A DNA stretch of 64,000 bases from Dactylosporangium sucinum. GTDB taxonomy: Bacteria; Actinomycetota; Actinomycetes; Mycobacteriales; Micromonosporaceae. Every line of letters begins with the position of its first letter. The first letter of the stretch is position 1. The DNA lies in the NCBI RefSeq assembly GCF_014647515.1, contig NZ_BMPI01000002.1:270691-334690 (forward strand). Direction: 5' to 3'. Under the pieces are notes generated by a model, which worked only from the letters and a program-made list of their open reading frames with translations, did no database searches and was not told the DNA's origin. Below, piece by piece: positions 1 through 7,777 of this stretch. Both the position numbers and the translations under genes were made by a program.

Positions 1-987
1 GATCCGCTCCCGCAGGGCCGGTCCGCGCCAGCCCGGCGTCTCGTCGGTGACCGCGAGGCAGTCCCGGGCCACGGTCGCCACGTCGCCGGCCAGGGCCACG
101 TCGACCGGGCGGTGCACGCCGAGCGCGGCCGGGTCGGTGTCGACCTGGGCGACGACGGCGCCGTCGCCGATGAGCCGGCCGTGCCGGGTCGTCCACATGT
201 TCAGCGTGCTGCCGAACGCGACCACCAGGTCGGCGCCGCCGATGAGCTCGGCCGCGAGCGGGGTGGCGAACCCGCCGGAGACGTCGAGGCTCCACGGCTC
301 CCCGGCGAACAGGCCCTTCGCCGCCGCCGAGGTCGCCAGCAGCGCGCCGCAGCGGTCGGCGAGGGCGACGAGCGCCTCCCGGGCGCCGTGGCTGCGGGTC
401 GCGCCGCGGCCGGCGATGAACACCGGCCGGCGGGCCGCGCGCAGGGCTCCGGCCAGCGGCGCCACATCCACCGCGGCCGGTGGGAACGGCGGCGCGGGCG
501 GCACCGAGGCCCCGCCGGGTGCCTCCGCCGCCTGCACGTCGAGCGGCAGCGCCACCACGACCGTGCGCTCCTGGCGGAAGGCGCCCAGGACGTCGGCCGC
601 CGCGTGCTCGGCCCGCACCCGGACGAACCCGGCGCCGACCGCCGCGGCCAGGCCGGGCAGGTCGACGTGGAAGTTCGAGCGGGGGTTCGTCGCCTCGGGC
701 GCGAGCACGACGAGCGGCGTGCGGCTCTTGGCCGCCTCGGCGAGGCCGGTGAACGCGTTGGTGACGCCCGGGCCCTGGTGCACGGTGAGCACCGCGGTCC
801 GGCCCGTGGTCCGGGCCCAGCCGTCGGCCATGCTGGCGGCGCCGCCCTCGTGCACGGCCGGCACGAACCGGCCGCCGGCCGCGACGAAGGCGTTGGCGAG
901 GTGGAAGTTGCCGGAGCCGATCAGCCCGAAGGCGTGGTCGGCCCCGCAGGCCACCAGGACGCGGGCGACCGCCTCGGCGACGTTCAC
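1..987 (-). CDS. Thiamine-diphosphate-dependent enzyme, acetolactate synthase-like (C-terminus cut by window edge)
   Basis: The reverse strand is open from a GTG at 987 to the window edge (329 codons). The product begins VNVAEAVARVLVACGADHAFGL and has the ThDP-enzyme PYR-domain signature HEGGAASMADG, with the catalytic Glu at about residue 47. A TPP_enzyme_M-like central domain follows (AGRGATRSHGAREALVALAD). The cofactor-binding C-terminal domain lies outside the window, so the substrate (acetolactate synthase-like, or a decarboxylase for a 2-oxo acid) cannot be decided. The GTG overlaps the stop of the upstream cyclase gene by four bases (GTGA), which indicates translational coupling in a TetR-cyclase-TPP enzyme operon. 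Confidence 0.88.
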   Translation of the reverse strand, partial: MNVAEAVARVLVACGADHAFGLIGSGNFHLANAFVAAGGRFVPAVHEGGAASMADGWARTTGRTAVLTVHQGPGVTNAFTGLAEAAKSRTPLVVLAPEATNPRSNFHVDLPGLAAAVGAGFVRVRAEHAAADVLGAFRQERTVVVALPLDVQAAEAPGGASVPPAPPFPPAAVDVAPLAGALRAARRPVFIAGRGATRSHGAREALVALADRCGALLATSAAAKGLFAGEPWSLDVSGGFATPLAAELIGGADLVVAFGSTLNMWTTRHGRLIGDGAVVAQVDTDPAALGVHRPVDVALAGDVATVARDCLAVTDETPGWRGPALRERI

Positions 988-1745
988 CTCTCGACGAGGG
1001 CCAGCACCCGGCAGGGGCTGCCGGAGCCGCTGACGATCGGCAGCGGGCCGGCGATGATGACGGCGCCGGTCGCCGGCAGCTGCGCGACGTTCTGCAGCTG
1101 GGTCAGTCCGTACTTGTCGTTGCCGAGCAGGTGCGCGTGGCACGGGAACGGCGGGTCGAACGAGTGCGCCGCCCCGGCGTCGGTCCCGACGGTCTCCACG
1201 CCGACGCCCTGCACCGGCGCCTCCTCGGCGATCCACCTGGCGCACTCGACGGAGATGCCGGGGGTGCGGCCGCCGTTGGCGTAGGCGGCGTCGTCGGCGC
1301 TGCGGGCATCCCAGCCCGTGCGGTACAGCAGCCAGCCACCCGCGGGGAGCGGGCCGTTGGCCGCCTCCCACGCCTTGATGTGGTCGACCTCGAGCAGGAA
1401 GTCGGGGTCGGCGGCCGCCTCGGCCGTGCAGTCGAGGACCGCGGCCGGCGCGACGAGCCGCTTGACCGGCACCTGCGAGACGTCCGCGCCGTCCTTCCCG
1501 GTGACCCAGTGGATCGGGGCGTCGAAGTGCGTGCCGGTGTGCTCGCCGGTGGTGAAGTTGTTCCAGTACCAGGCCGGGCCGCGATCGTCGTAGCGGCTGA
1601 TCTCGTCGAGCGAGAACCGCCACGTCTGCCCGAACGGCTCCGGGAGGGTGAGGATCGGCGTGGCGGGCGACAGGGGTGCGGTCAGGTCGACGACCTCGAC
1701 CGCCCCGGAGGACAGCGCCTTGACGAGGTCGGACAGCACAGTCAT
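984..1745 (-). CDS. Cyclase / kynurenine formamidase-like metal hydrolase
   Basis: The 253-residue product belongs to the cyclase family (PF04199 type). The metal-binding motif HTGTHFDAPIHW is at residues 69-80, with His69, His73, Asp75 and His79 as the expected ligands. Family members hydrolyse amides or cyclic esters such as N-formylkynurenine, isatin or polyketide-like substrates; the substrate here is unknown. The start ATG (1745) overlaps the TetR stop by four bases (ATGA), and its own stop overlaps the GTG of the ThDP enzyme, so the three genes form a coupled operon. The adjoining ThDP enzyme suggests the hydrolysed acid is processed further, which is inference. Confidence 0.9.
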   Translation of the reverse strand: MTVLSDLVKALSSGAVEVVDLTAPLSPATPILTLPEPFGQTWRFSLDEISRYDDRGPAWYWNNFTTGEHTGTHFDAPIHWVTGKDGADVSQVPVKRLVAPAAVLDCTAEAAADPDFLLEVDHIKAWEAANGPLPAGGWLLYRTGWDARSADDAAYANGGRTPGISVECARWIAEEAPVQGVGVETVGTDAGAAHSFDPPFPCHAHLLGNDKYGLTQLQNVAQLPATGAVIIAGPLPIVSGSGSPCRVLALVER

Positions 1746-2305
1746 GCGGCGACCGTAGATCCGCCGCCATCCGGGGTCAATGCGCCGTCCGGGGTGAAAA
1801 CGCCGTCGAGGAGCAGCGCGATCGAGCGCTCGGCGTGCTCGTCGGTCACGTCGGCCACCATGGTGAACAGCAGCATGAGGTCGCCCGGGACGAGGTCGGG
1901 ACGGACCCGGCCGCCGGCCTGGGCGCGGCGCAGCGGGCCGGCCAGCGCCGCGCTGACCCGCCGCAGGTACCGCTCCCGCGTGCCCTGGTCGAACCGGCGC
2001 ACCAGCGCGACGAGCGGCCGCATCGCCACCTGCGTGCGCAGCACCTCGCCGAGCAGGTGCCGGAAGTCGCCGGTGACCGCGCGTTCGAGCCGGTCGAGCT
2101 GGTGGGCGACGACCGCGTCGGCGAGCGCCGAGCGGTCCGGGAAGTGCCGGTAGAGGGTGGCCAGCCCGACCCCGGCCCGCCGGGCGATCGCCGGCATGGG
2201 GATGCTGTCCGGCCGGGCCGTCATGAGCTCGCTCGCGGCCTCGACGATCGCCGCGCGGTTGCGCTGCGCGTCGCGACGCTGCGGCGTCGGGGCTCCGTAC
2301 AGCAC
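1742..2305 (-). CDS. TetR family transcriptional regulator
   Basis: The 187-residue product has an N-terminal TetR helix-turn-helix around residues 15-65, with PMPAIARRAGVGLATLYRHF as the recognition helix region. The C-terminal ligand domain is variable. The gene is divergent from the secreted S15-type hydrolase at 2404 and is first in an operon with the cyclase and ThDP enzyme. A perfect TTACC-N4-GGTAA palindrome lies 11 bases beyond its start codon and is a plausible self-operator that also controls the divergent gene. Confidence 0.93.
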   Translation of the reverse strand: MLYGAPTPQRRDAQRNRAAIVEAASELMTARPDSIPMPAIARRAGVGLATLYRHFPDRSALADAVVAHQLDRLERAVTGDFRHLLGEVLRTQVAMRPLVALVRRFDQGTRERYLRRVSAALAGPLRRAQAGGRVRPDLVPGDLMLLFTMVADVTDEHAERSIALLLDGVFTPDGALTPDGGGSTVAA

Positions 2306-2316
2306 GACCCAGCATG

Positions 2317-2330
2317 TTACCGACTGGTAA
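2317..2330. promoter_or_regulatory. Palindromic operator candidate TTACC-GACT-GGTAA
   Basis: This is a perfect 5-bp inverted repeat with a 4-bp spacer between the divergent tetR (start 2305) and S15 hydrolase (start 2404) genes. A -10-like GATAAT starts just downstream at about 2332. Position and symmetry fit a binding site for the adjacent TetR protein; this is inference from context. Confidence 0.55.
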
Positions 2331-2403
2331 TGATAATGTCACGAACTTCAAATTCTCGGTACCCGCTCCTACGCTGCCGCCACCCGCCACGAGGAGGTAC
2401 CGC

Positions 2404-3957
2404 ATGCGTCTCCGCCTGCTCGCCGTGCTCGTCGTCGCCGTGCTGGCCGGCCTCACCGGACCCGCGCTGCCGGCGAGCGCGGCCGCCACCACCCCCGTCC
2501 GGTTCGTCGACATCCAGGGCGACGGCGTCACGCTCAAGGCCAACGTCGTCGCGCCGGCCGCCACCGGCCGCTACCCCGCGATCGTGTTCCCGTCCAGCTG
2601 GGGGCTCAACGACCTGGAGTACCTCGCCCAGGCCACCGCCTTCGCCCAGCGCGGCTACGTCGTCGTCTCCTACACGCCGCGCGGCTGGTGGGCCTCCGGC
2701 GGCGAGATCGACACGGCCGGGCCGCGCGACCTCGCCGACCTGTCCCGCGTGATCGACTGGACGATCGCGAACACCGCCACCGACCCGGCGCGCATCGGGG
2801 CGGCCGGCGTCTCGTACGGCGCCGGAATCAGCCTGCTCGGCGCGGCCGCCGACCGCCGCATCCGCGCGGTCGCCATGATGAGCGGCTGGACCGACCTGGT
2901 CTACTCGCTCTACGGCGACAACACCCGCCACCAGCAGTCGGCCGGGCTGCTCGGGCTGGCCGCCGACCTGCTCGGCAACCCGGGCACGGACCTGTCGGGC
3001 AAGCTCGGCGACTTCACCGCCAACCGCAACGTCAACGAGGTCAAGGCCTGGGCCCGGGTGCGCTCCCCGGCCACCTACCTCGACGCGATCAACGCCAACC
3101 GCCCCGCGGTGCTCATCGCCAACGCGTGGGGCGACTCGTTCTTCCCGCCGAACCAGCTCGTCGACCTCTTCGGCCGGCTCACCACCCCGAAGCGGCTGGA
3201 GCTGCGCCCCGGCGACCACGCGATCGCCGAGCTCACCGGCATCATCGGGCTGGACAACGCGGTGTGGACCAGCGTCCGGCGCTGGTTCGACCAGTACCTC
3301 GGCGGCGTCGACACCGGCATCGCGGCCGAGCCGGCGGTCCAGCTCACCCCGCTCAACGCCGCCGCCGAGGGGTACCCCGCGTGGCCGTCGGTCGGCAGCC
3401 GGCGGTACGGACTGGGCCAGATCCGCTGGTGGGACGGCACCGGCCTGCTCGGGGGCGCGCCCAGCACCGGCTGGAGCAAGACCCTGCCCGGCGACCTCGA
3501 CACCGTCGCCGGCGGCGGGGTCGTGCTGCTCACCAACGGGGTCGGCGCGTTCACCGGGCAGCAGCCGCAGATCTGGCTGCCGGCGGTGGACCGGCTGCGG
3601 GCCGGCGTCTGGGCGGCGGAGCGGCCGTCGAGCGCGCTGCGGATCCGCGGGATCCCCTCGGTACACCTGAAGCTCACCGGGACCGCGGCACAGGGCACGC
3701 TGGTCGCGTACCTCTACGACCTCGACCTGCTCGGCAACGCCAAGCTCATCACGCACGCCCCGGTGAGCTGGCTCGGGACGGCCGGTGGCAGCCGGTCGGT
3801 GGACGTGGCGCTCTCGGCCACGGCCTACGACCTGCCGGCGGGACACTCGCTGACGCTCGTCGTCGACACGACGGATCCGCTGTACTACGACGCGAACGCG
3901 CCGGGCAGCACCGTCACCGTCGCCGGCGGGTCCTATGTGGACGTCCCGGTGCGGTGA
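2404..3957 (+). CDS. Secreted alpha/beta hydrolase, S15 / CocE-NonD peptidase-like
   Basis: The 517-residue product starts at ATG 2404, behind the ribosome site GAGGAGG. It has a signal peptide (MRLRLLAVLVVAVLAGLTGPALPASAA). The catalytic domain carries the nucleophile elbow GVSYG (Ser at about 137), an acid region NAWGDSFFPP and a His region GDHAIAEL. The C-terminal half resembles the jelly-roll domain of the X-Pro dipeptidyl-peptidase / CocE acylase family. The enzyme is probably exported and cleaves an acyl or peptidyl bond. An upstream in-frame ATG at 2314 was rejected because it would place 30 residues before the signal peptide and would start before the operator palindrome. Confidence 0.9.
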   Translation: MRLRLLAVLVVAVLAGLTGPALPASAAATTPVRFVDIQGDGVTLKANVVAPAATGRYPAIVFPSSWGLNDLEYLAQATAFAQRGYVVVSYTPRGWWASGGEIDTAGPRDLADLSRVIDWTIANTATDPARIGAAGVSYGAGISLLGAAADRRIRAVAMMSGWTDLVYSLYGDNTRHQQSAGLLGLAADLLGNPGTDLSGKLGDFTANRNVNEVKAWARVRSPATYLDAINANRPAVLIANAWGDSFFPPNQLVDLFGRLTTPKRLELRPGDHAIAELTGIIGLDNAVWTSVRRWFDQYLGGVDTGIAAEPAVQLTPLNAAAEGYPAWPSVGSRRYGLGQIRWWDGTGLLGGAPSTGWSKTLPGDLDTVAGGGVVLLTNGVGAFTGQQPQIWLPAVDRLRAGVWAAERPSSALRIRGIPSVHLKLTGTAAQGTLVAYLYDLDLLGNAKLITHAPVSWLGTAGGSRSVDVALSATAYDLPAGHSLTLVVDTTDPLYYDANAPGSTVTVAGGSYVDVPVR

Positions 3958-4143
3958 CGTTCCGGCGGCGCGTCAGCCGCGCCAACGCGCCGCCACCACC
4001 GCCTCGCGCAGCGTCTCGTGGAACGTCCGGCCGGGTCGTCGCCGAGCGCGAGATACCAGGACACGGAGCGGCCGCCGTCCCACCGCTTATTTCCTCGGTC
4101 CTCCACGGTGCGTCGTCACGGAGCGGACACCGCAACCGACCGC

Positions 4144-5037
4144 TCACCGACCTCCCGGGAAGTCGCCGGCCCGGCCCAGCAGCGCCGGCAGGGTGATGCC
4201 GAGCTCGCGTTCGACGATCGCGGCCGCCGTCACGACGCCGTCCAGGTCCAGGCCGGAGGCGACGCCCGAGCGGCGCAGGCCGTAGGCGAGGTCCTCGGTC
4301 GCGATGTTGCCGGTCGCCGCCGGGGCGAACGGGCAGCCGCCGATGCCGCCGGCGCTGCTGTCGAGGGCCGCGGCGCCGCGCTCGACGGCCCGCAGCGCGT
4401 TGGCGTACCCGGTGTTGCGCGTGTTGTGGAAGTGGAAGCGCAGCGGAAGGCCGGTCACCGCGCGGACCGCGTCGACGAGCCGGTCCACGTCGGCCGGCAC
4501 GCCGACGCCGATCGTGTCGGCCAGGGCGATCTCGCCGGCGCCCGCGTCGGCGCACTGCCGGGCCAGCTCGGCGACCGCGTCCGCGCCGACCTCGCCCTCG
4601 AACGGGCAGCCGAAGCTCGCCCCGATCGTCGCGGTGACCCGCCGGCCGTTCGCGTGCGCGCCGGCGCTGATCGCGGCGAACGAGCGCACCGCCTCGGCGA
4701 CCGACATGCCCTGGTTGCGCCGGCTGAACGTCTCGGTGGCCACGACCACGGCGTTGACCTCGTCGACCCCGGCGGCGAGCGCCCGCTCCAGCCCGCGCGC
4801 GTTGACGACCAGCCCGATGTAGCTGACCCCGGGGACGCGGGGCACCCCGTCCATGACCGCCTCGGCGTCGGCCATCTGCGGCACCCGCTGCGGGTGGACG
4901 AAGCTGGTCGCCTCGATCCGCCGCGCACCGGCCGCGACGAGCGCCCCAATGTATGCAATCTTCGCGGCCGTGCTCACGAGGGTCCGCTCGTTCTGCAGGC
5001 CGTCACGCGGGCCAACCTCAACGATCTCAACCGACAT
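4144..5037 (-). CDS. mvaB: Hydroxymethylglutaryl-CoA lyase family protein
   Basis: The 297-residue TIM-barrel protein begins MSVEIVEVGPRDGLQNE, with the HMGL-like GPRDGLQNE substrate/metal motif at residues 9-17. It contains the metal-ligand stretch FHFHNTRNTGYANAL and the family Cys loop GGIGGCPFAPAATGNIATED. The family cleaves 3-hydroxy-3-methylglutaryl-CoA (or close relatives) to acetyl-CoA and a keto acid. It is divergent from a GntR gene that is followed by a family III CoA-transferase. The transferase would supply the CoA thioester the lyase cleaves, so the true substrate may be another 3-hydroxyacyl-CoA. Confidence 0.93.
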   Translation of the reverse strand: MSVEIVEVGPRDGLQNERTLVSTAAKIAYIGALVAAGARRIEATSFVHPQRVPQMADAEAVMDGVPRVPGVSYIGLVVNARGLERALAAGVDEVNAVVVATETFSRRNQGMSVAEAVRSFAAISAGAHANGRRVTATIGASFGCPFEGEVGADAVAELARQCADAGAGEIALADTIGVGVPADVDRLVDAVRAVTGLPLRFHFHNTRNTGYANALRAVERGAAALDSSAGGIGGCPFAPAATGNIATEDLAYGLRRSGVASGLDLDGVVTAAAIVERELGITLPALLGRAGDFPGGR

Positions 5038-5082
5038 GGGCCTGTTCTAGCACTCTTGCCCTCGCGCCGCCCATCGGCTAGA

Positions 5083-5090
5083 TGTATACA
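5083..5090. promoter_or_regulatory. GntR-type operator candidate TGTATACA
   Basis: A perfect 8-bp palindrome (within GATGTATACAAC) ends two bases before the GntR start codon at 5093, in the 55-bp gap between the divergent lyase and GntR genes. A related imperfect site, AATGTATGCAAT, occurs at 4948-4959 inside the 5' end of the lyase gene. FCD-type GntR regulators often bind T/ATGTATACA/A-like sites, so autoregulation plus control of the lyase is inferred. Confidence 0.5.
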
Positions 5091-5092
5091 AC

Positions 5093-5740
5093 ATGACGGC
5101 GGCCAGCGACCGCGCGGTGGAGCAGCTGCGCGAGCGGATCCTCGGCGGGGAGTACGCACCCGGGGAGCGGCTCGGCGAGGTCGACCTCGCCGAGAAGCTC
5201 GGCGTGAGCCGGACCCCGGTCCGCGAGGCGCTGCGCCGGCTCTCGGCCGAGGGGCTCGTCGAGCTCGCCACCAACAAGGGCGCCCGAGTGGCCGAGTACC
5301 CGCGGGAGGACCTCGACCACATCTTCGAGATCCGCGCGCGCGTCGAGGGGCTGGCCGCCCGGGCCGCCGCCACGACCGCCTCGGCCGCGGACATCGACCG
5401 GCTCGATACCATCGCGACCGAGCTCAAGGAGCACTCCGAGGCCGGACGGTTGACGGAGGTGTACCGCCTCAACGCCGAGTACCACGCGACGCTGAACGGG
5501 CTCGCCGGCAGCCCGGTGGTCGCCGCCACGGTCGCCCAGCTCGTCCACGCCTCGGTCCTGGTGCGCACCCTGCACGCGTTCGACGAGACGGCGCGCCGCC
5601 GCAGCGTCAACCATCACCTGGAGATCGTCGCCGCCCTGCGCGCCCGCGACGGCGACTGGGCCGAGGCCGTCATGCGCGCGCACCTGCTGTCGGCGCGGGC
5701 CTCGCTGCTGGGCCCACGGAACACGGAGGAGACCGCATGA
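5093..5740 (+). CDS. GntR family (FadR/FCD subfamily) transcriptional regulator
   Basis: The 215-residue product has an N-terminal winged HTH (residues about 8-70, with LGVSRTPVREALRRLSAEGLVEL) followed by an alpha-helical FCD ligand domain. FCD domains often bind carboxylic acids through metal-coordinating His residues; candidates here include HATLNGLAG and NHHLEIVAALRARD. Its last codons overlap the start of the CoA-transferase gene (ATGA, 5737-5740), so regulator and enzyme are co-transcribed. It probably controls degradation of the acid handled by the transferase and lyase. Confidence 0.94.
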   Translation: MTAASDRAVEQLRERILGGEYAPGERLGEVDLAEKLGVSRTPVREALRRLSAEGLVELATNKGARVAEYPREDLDHIFEIRARVEGLAARAAATTASAADIDRLDTIATELKEHSEAGRLTEVYRLNAEYHATLNGLAGSPVVAATVAQLVHASVLVRTLHAFDETARRRSVNHHLEIVAALRARDGDWAEAVMRAHLLSARASLLGPRNTEETA

Positions 5741-6939
5741 CCCGTCGTCCGCTGCCACTGCGCGACGTCCGCGTCGTCGAGCTCGGCTCGCTGCTCGCCG
5801 GCCCGTTCTGCGGCCAGCTGCTCGGCGACTTCGGCGCCGAGATCATCAAGATCGAGGACCCGGGGCGCGGCGACCCGATGCGGCAGTGGGGGCGGGAGAA
5901 GCCGCACGGGCAGTCGCTGTGGTGGCCCGTGGTCGCCCGCAACAAGCGCTCCGTCACCTGCGACCTGCGCACCCCCGAGGGCCAGGACCTGGTGCGGCGG
6001 CTCGTCGCGCGCTCCGACGTGCTGCTGGAGAACTTCCGGCCGGGCACCCTGGAGCGCTGGGGGCTGGCGCCCGAGGAGCTGTGGAAGGTCAACCCCGGGC
6101 TGATCGTCACCCGGGTCACCGGCTTCGGCCAGACCGGCCCCTACGCGAAGCAGGCCGGGTTCGGCTCGATCGGCGAGGCGATGGGCGGCATCCGCTACGT
6201 CACCGGCTCCCCCGGCCAGCCGCCGTCGCGGGCCGGGATCTCGCTCGGCGACTCGCTCGCCGCCATGTACGCGACCATCGGCACGCTCGTCGCGCTGCAC
6301 GAGCGCCAGCAGTCGGGCCGGGGCCAGGTCGTCGACGCGGCCATCTACGAGTCGGTGCTCGCGATGATGGAGTCGCTGCTGCCCGAGTGGCAGGTCGCCG
6401 GCTACCAGCGGGAGCGGACCGGGCCGGTGCTGCCGAACGTCTCGCCGAGCAACGTCTACCCGACCGCCGACGGCGACAGCGTGCTCATCGCGGCCAACCA
6501 GGACAGCGTGTTCGGTCGGCTGGCCGGCGTCATGGGGCAGCCCGGACTGGCCGGCGACCCGCGGTACGCCACCCACGGCGCGCGGGGCGAGCACATGGTC
6601 GAGCTCGACGAGCTGATCTCGGCCTGGACCGCCGGCCTGAAGGCCGACGACCTGCTCGCCGCGCTGCACGAGGCGGGCGTGCCGGCCGGGCGCATCTACA
6701 AGGCCAAGGACATGTTCGCCGACCCGCACTTCGCGGCCCGGCAGGCGATCGTGACCCTCACCGACCCCACCATCGGCGAGATCGCCATGCAGAACGTGTT
6801 CCCGAAGCTGTCCGAGTCGCCGGGCCGGGTGCGGGCCACCGGGCCGGCGCTCGGCGCGGACAACGACGACGTGTACCGCGGCCTGCTCGGCCTCGGCGAC
6901 GACGAGCTGGGCCGGCTCTCCGGCGCCGGCGTGATCTGA
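5737..6939 (+). CDS. CaiB/BaiF family III CoA-transferase
   Basis: The 400-residue product starts at ATG 5737, overlapping the GntR stop. It has the hallmark N-terminus LRDVRVVELGSLLAGPFCGQLLGDFGAEIIKIEDPGRGDPMR and the signature NKRSVTCDLRTPEGQDLVRRL...LLENFRPGTLERWGL. Family III enzymes move CoA between organic acids through an enzyme-bound anhydride. With the divergent HMG-CoA-lyase homologue it could activate and then cleave a branched or hydroxylated dicarboxylic acid to acetyl-CoA plus a keto acid (inference). The gene ends three bases before a linker repeat that leads into the next gene. Confidence 0.95.
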   Translation: MTRRPLPLRDVRVVELGSLLAGPFCGQLLGDFGAEIIKIEDPGRGDPMRQWGREKPHGQSLWWPVVARNKRSVTCDLRTPEGQDLVRRLVARSDVLLENFRPGTLERWGLAPEELWKVNPGLIVTRVTGFGQTGPYAKQAGFGSIGEAMGGIRYVTGSPGQPPSRAGISLGDSLAAMYATIGTLVALHERQQSGRGQVVDAAIYESVLAMMESLLPEWQVAGYQRERTGPVLPNVSPSNVYPTADGDSVLIAANQDSVFGRLAGVMGQPGLAGDPRYATHGARGEHMVELDELISAWTAGLKADDLLAALHEAGVPAGRIYKAKDMFADPHFAARQAIVTLTDPTIGEIAMQNVFPKLSESPGRVRATGPALGADNDDVYRGLLGLGDDELGRLSGAGVI

Positions 6940-6942
6940 CGC

Positions 6943-7024
6943 ATGAGCGGTCCCGGAGCAAAGCGGAGGAGGCCGCTCATCATGGGCTCAGGGCGGAGCT
7001 CAGGCGGCCGGAGCGAAGCGGAGG
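6943..7024 (+). repeat. Intercistronic linker repeat, copy 1 (full length)
   Basis: An 82-bp element fills the gap between the CoA-transferase (stop 6937-6939) and the cysteine hydrolase (GTG 7029). The perfect hairpin arms are ATGAGCGG (6943-6950) and CCGCTCAT (6973-6980). A CATGGGCTCAG segment follows, then a second GGAGCGAAGCGGAGG block whose terminal GGAGG lies four bases before the downstream GTG and serves as its ribosome binding site. Related copies are at 14733, 45148, 47000 and 59096. Confidence 0.85.
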
Positions 7025-7028
7025 ACGC

Positions 7029-7655
7029 GTGAGCGGGCTCGACGACGACTACGCGGCCGCCGGCTTCGGGGGGCACCTGGAGTGGGGCGAGTCGCCCGCG
7101 GTCCTCGTCATCGACATGGTGCGGGCATACTTCAAGCCCGGCGCCGACCTGTACATGGGCAGCCGTGACTGCCTCGACGCGACCGGGCGGGTCCTGGCGG
7201 CGGCCCGCCGCGGCGGCGTGCCCGTCATCTACACGCGGGTCGAGTACGGCCCGGGCGGCATCGACGGCGGCCTGTTCTTCCGCAAGGTCGGCGCGCTGCG
7301 CAGCTTCGTCGCCGGCGCGGGCGGCGACCTCGGCGAGATCATGCCGGAGATCGCGCCGCAGCCGGGCGACCTGGTCATCGCCAAGCAGTACGCGAGCGCC
7401 TTCTTCGGCACGTCGCTGAGCGCCACGCTCGCCGCGCTGCGGGTCGACACCGTGGTGCTGTGCGGGGTGAGCACGAGCGGCTGCGTGCGCGCGACCGCCG
7501 TCGACGCGATCTCCCACGGCTACGTGCCGATCGTGGTGCGCCAGGCGGTCGGCGACCGGGACCCGCGCCCGCACGAGGCCAACCTGTTCGACCTGGCGGC
7601 CAAGTACGCCGAGGTCTGGGACGAGGAAGCGGTCGTCGAGCGGCTGGCGCAATGA
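7029..7655 (+). CDS. Isochorismatase-like cysteine hydrolase (N-carbamoylsarcosine amidase-like)
   Basis: The 208-residue product starts at GTG 7029, with GGAGG four bases upstream inside the linker repeat. It has the family catalytic triad: Asp29 in VLVIDMVRAYF, Lys119 in VIAKQYASAFFGT and Cys152 in LCGVSTSGCVRAT. The GVSTSGCVRAT loop resembles N-carbamoylsarcosine amidohydrolase and maleamate amidase more than true isochorismatases. It likely releases ammonia or a carbamate from an amide intermediate. It is the last gene of the GntR-CoA-transferase transcription unit and is followed by a hairpin terminator. Confidence 0.92.
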   Translation: MSGLDDDYAAAGFGGHLEWGESPAVLVIDMVRAYFKPGADLYMGSRDCLDATGRVLAAARRGGVPVIYTRVEYGPGGIDGGLFFRKVGALRSFVAGAGGDLGEIMPEIAPQPGDLVIAKQYASAFFGTSLSATLAALRVDTVVLCGVSTSGCVRATAVDAISHGYVPIVVRQAVGDRDPRPHEANLFDLAAKYAEVWDEEAVVERLAQ

Positions 7656-7734
7656 CGTCGACGCACGGCGCGTTCCCGGGCGCGCGCAACCACCCGGTCT
7701 CCCCACCGGCCGCGGTCACGGGCCGGCCGACAGC

Positions 7735-7770
7735 GTAGGGGGCTCCCGACCGACGGCCGGGAGCCCCTAC
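7735..7770. terminator. Bidirectional hairpin terminator
   Basis: A long GC-rich stem pairs GTAGGGGGCTCCCG with CGGGAGCCCCTAC across a short loop, with one bulged base. It lies between the convergent ends of the cysteine hydrolase (7655) and the S37 peptidase (7778), so it can end both transcripts. Confidence 0.75.
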
Positions 7771-7777
7771 GAACGCG

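Noticed and set aside
47..1033. Long plus-strand reading frames across the ThDP enzyme and cyclase genes
   Set aside because: They are Ala/Arg/Pro-rich shadows of the minus-strand genes, which show clear family motifs and coupled starts.
5886..7020. In-frame upstream extension of the cysteine hydrolase through the CoA-transferase
   Set aside because: It overlaps a convincing CoA-transferase gene in another frame and passes through the linker repeat; the GTG at 7029 has an ideal ribosome site.
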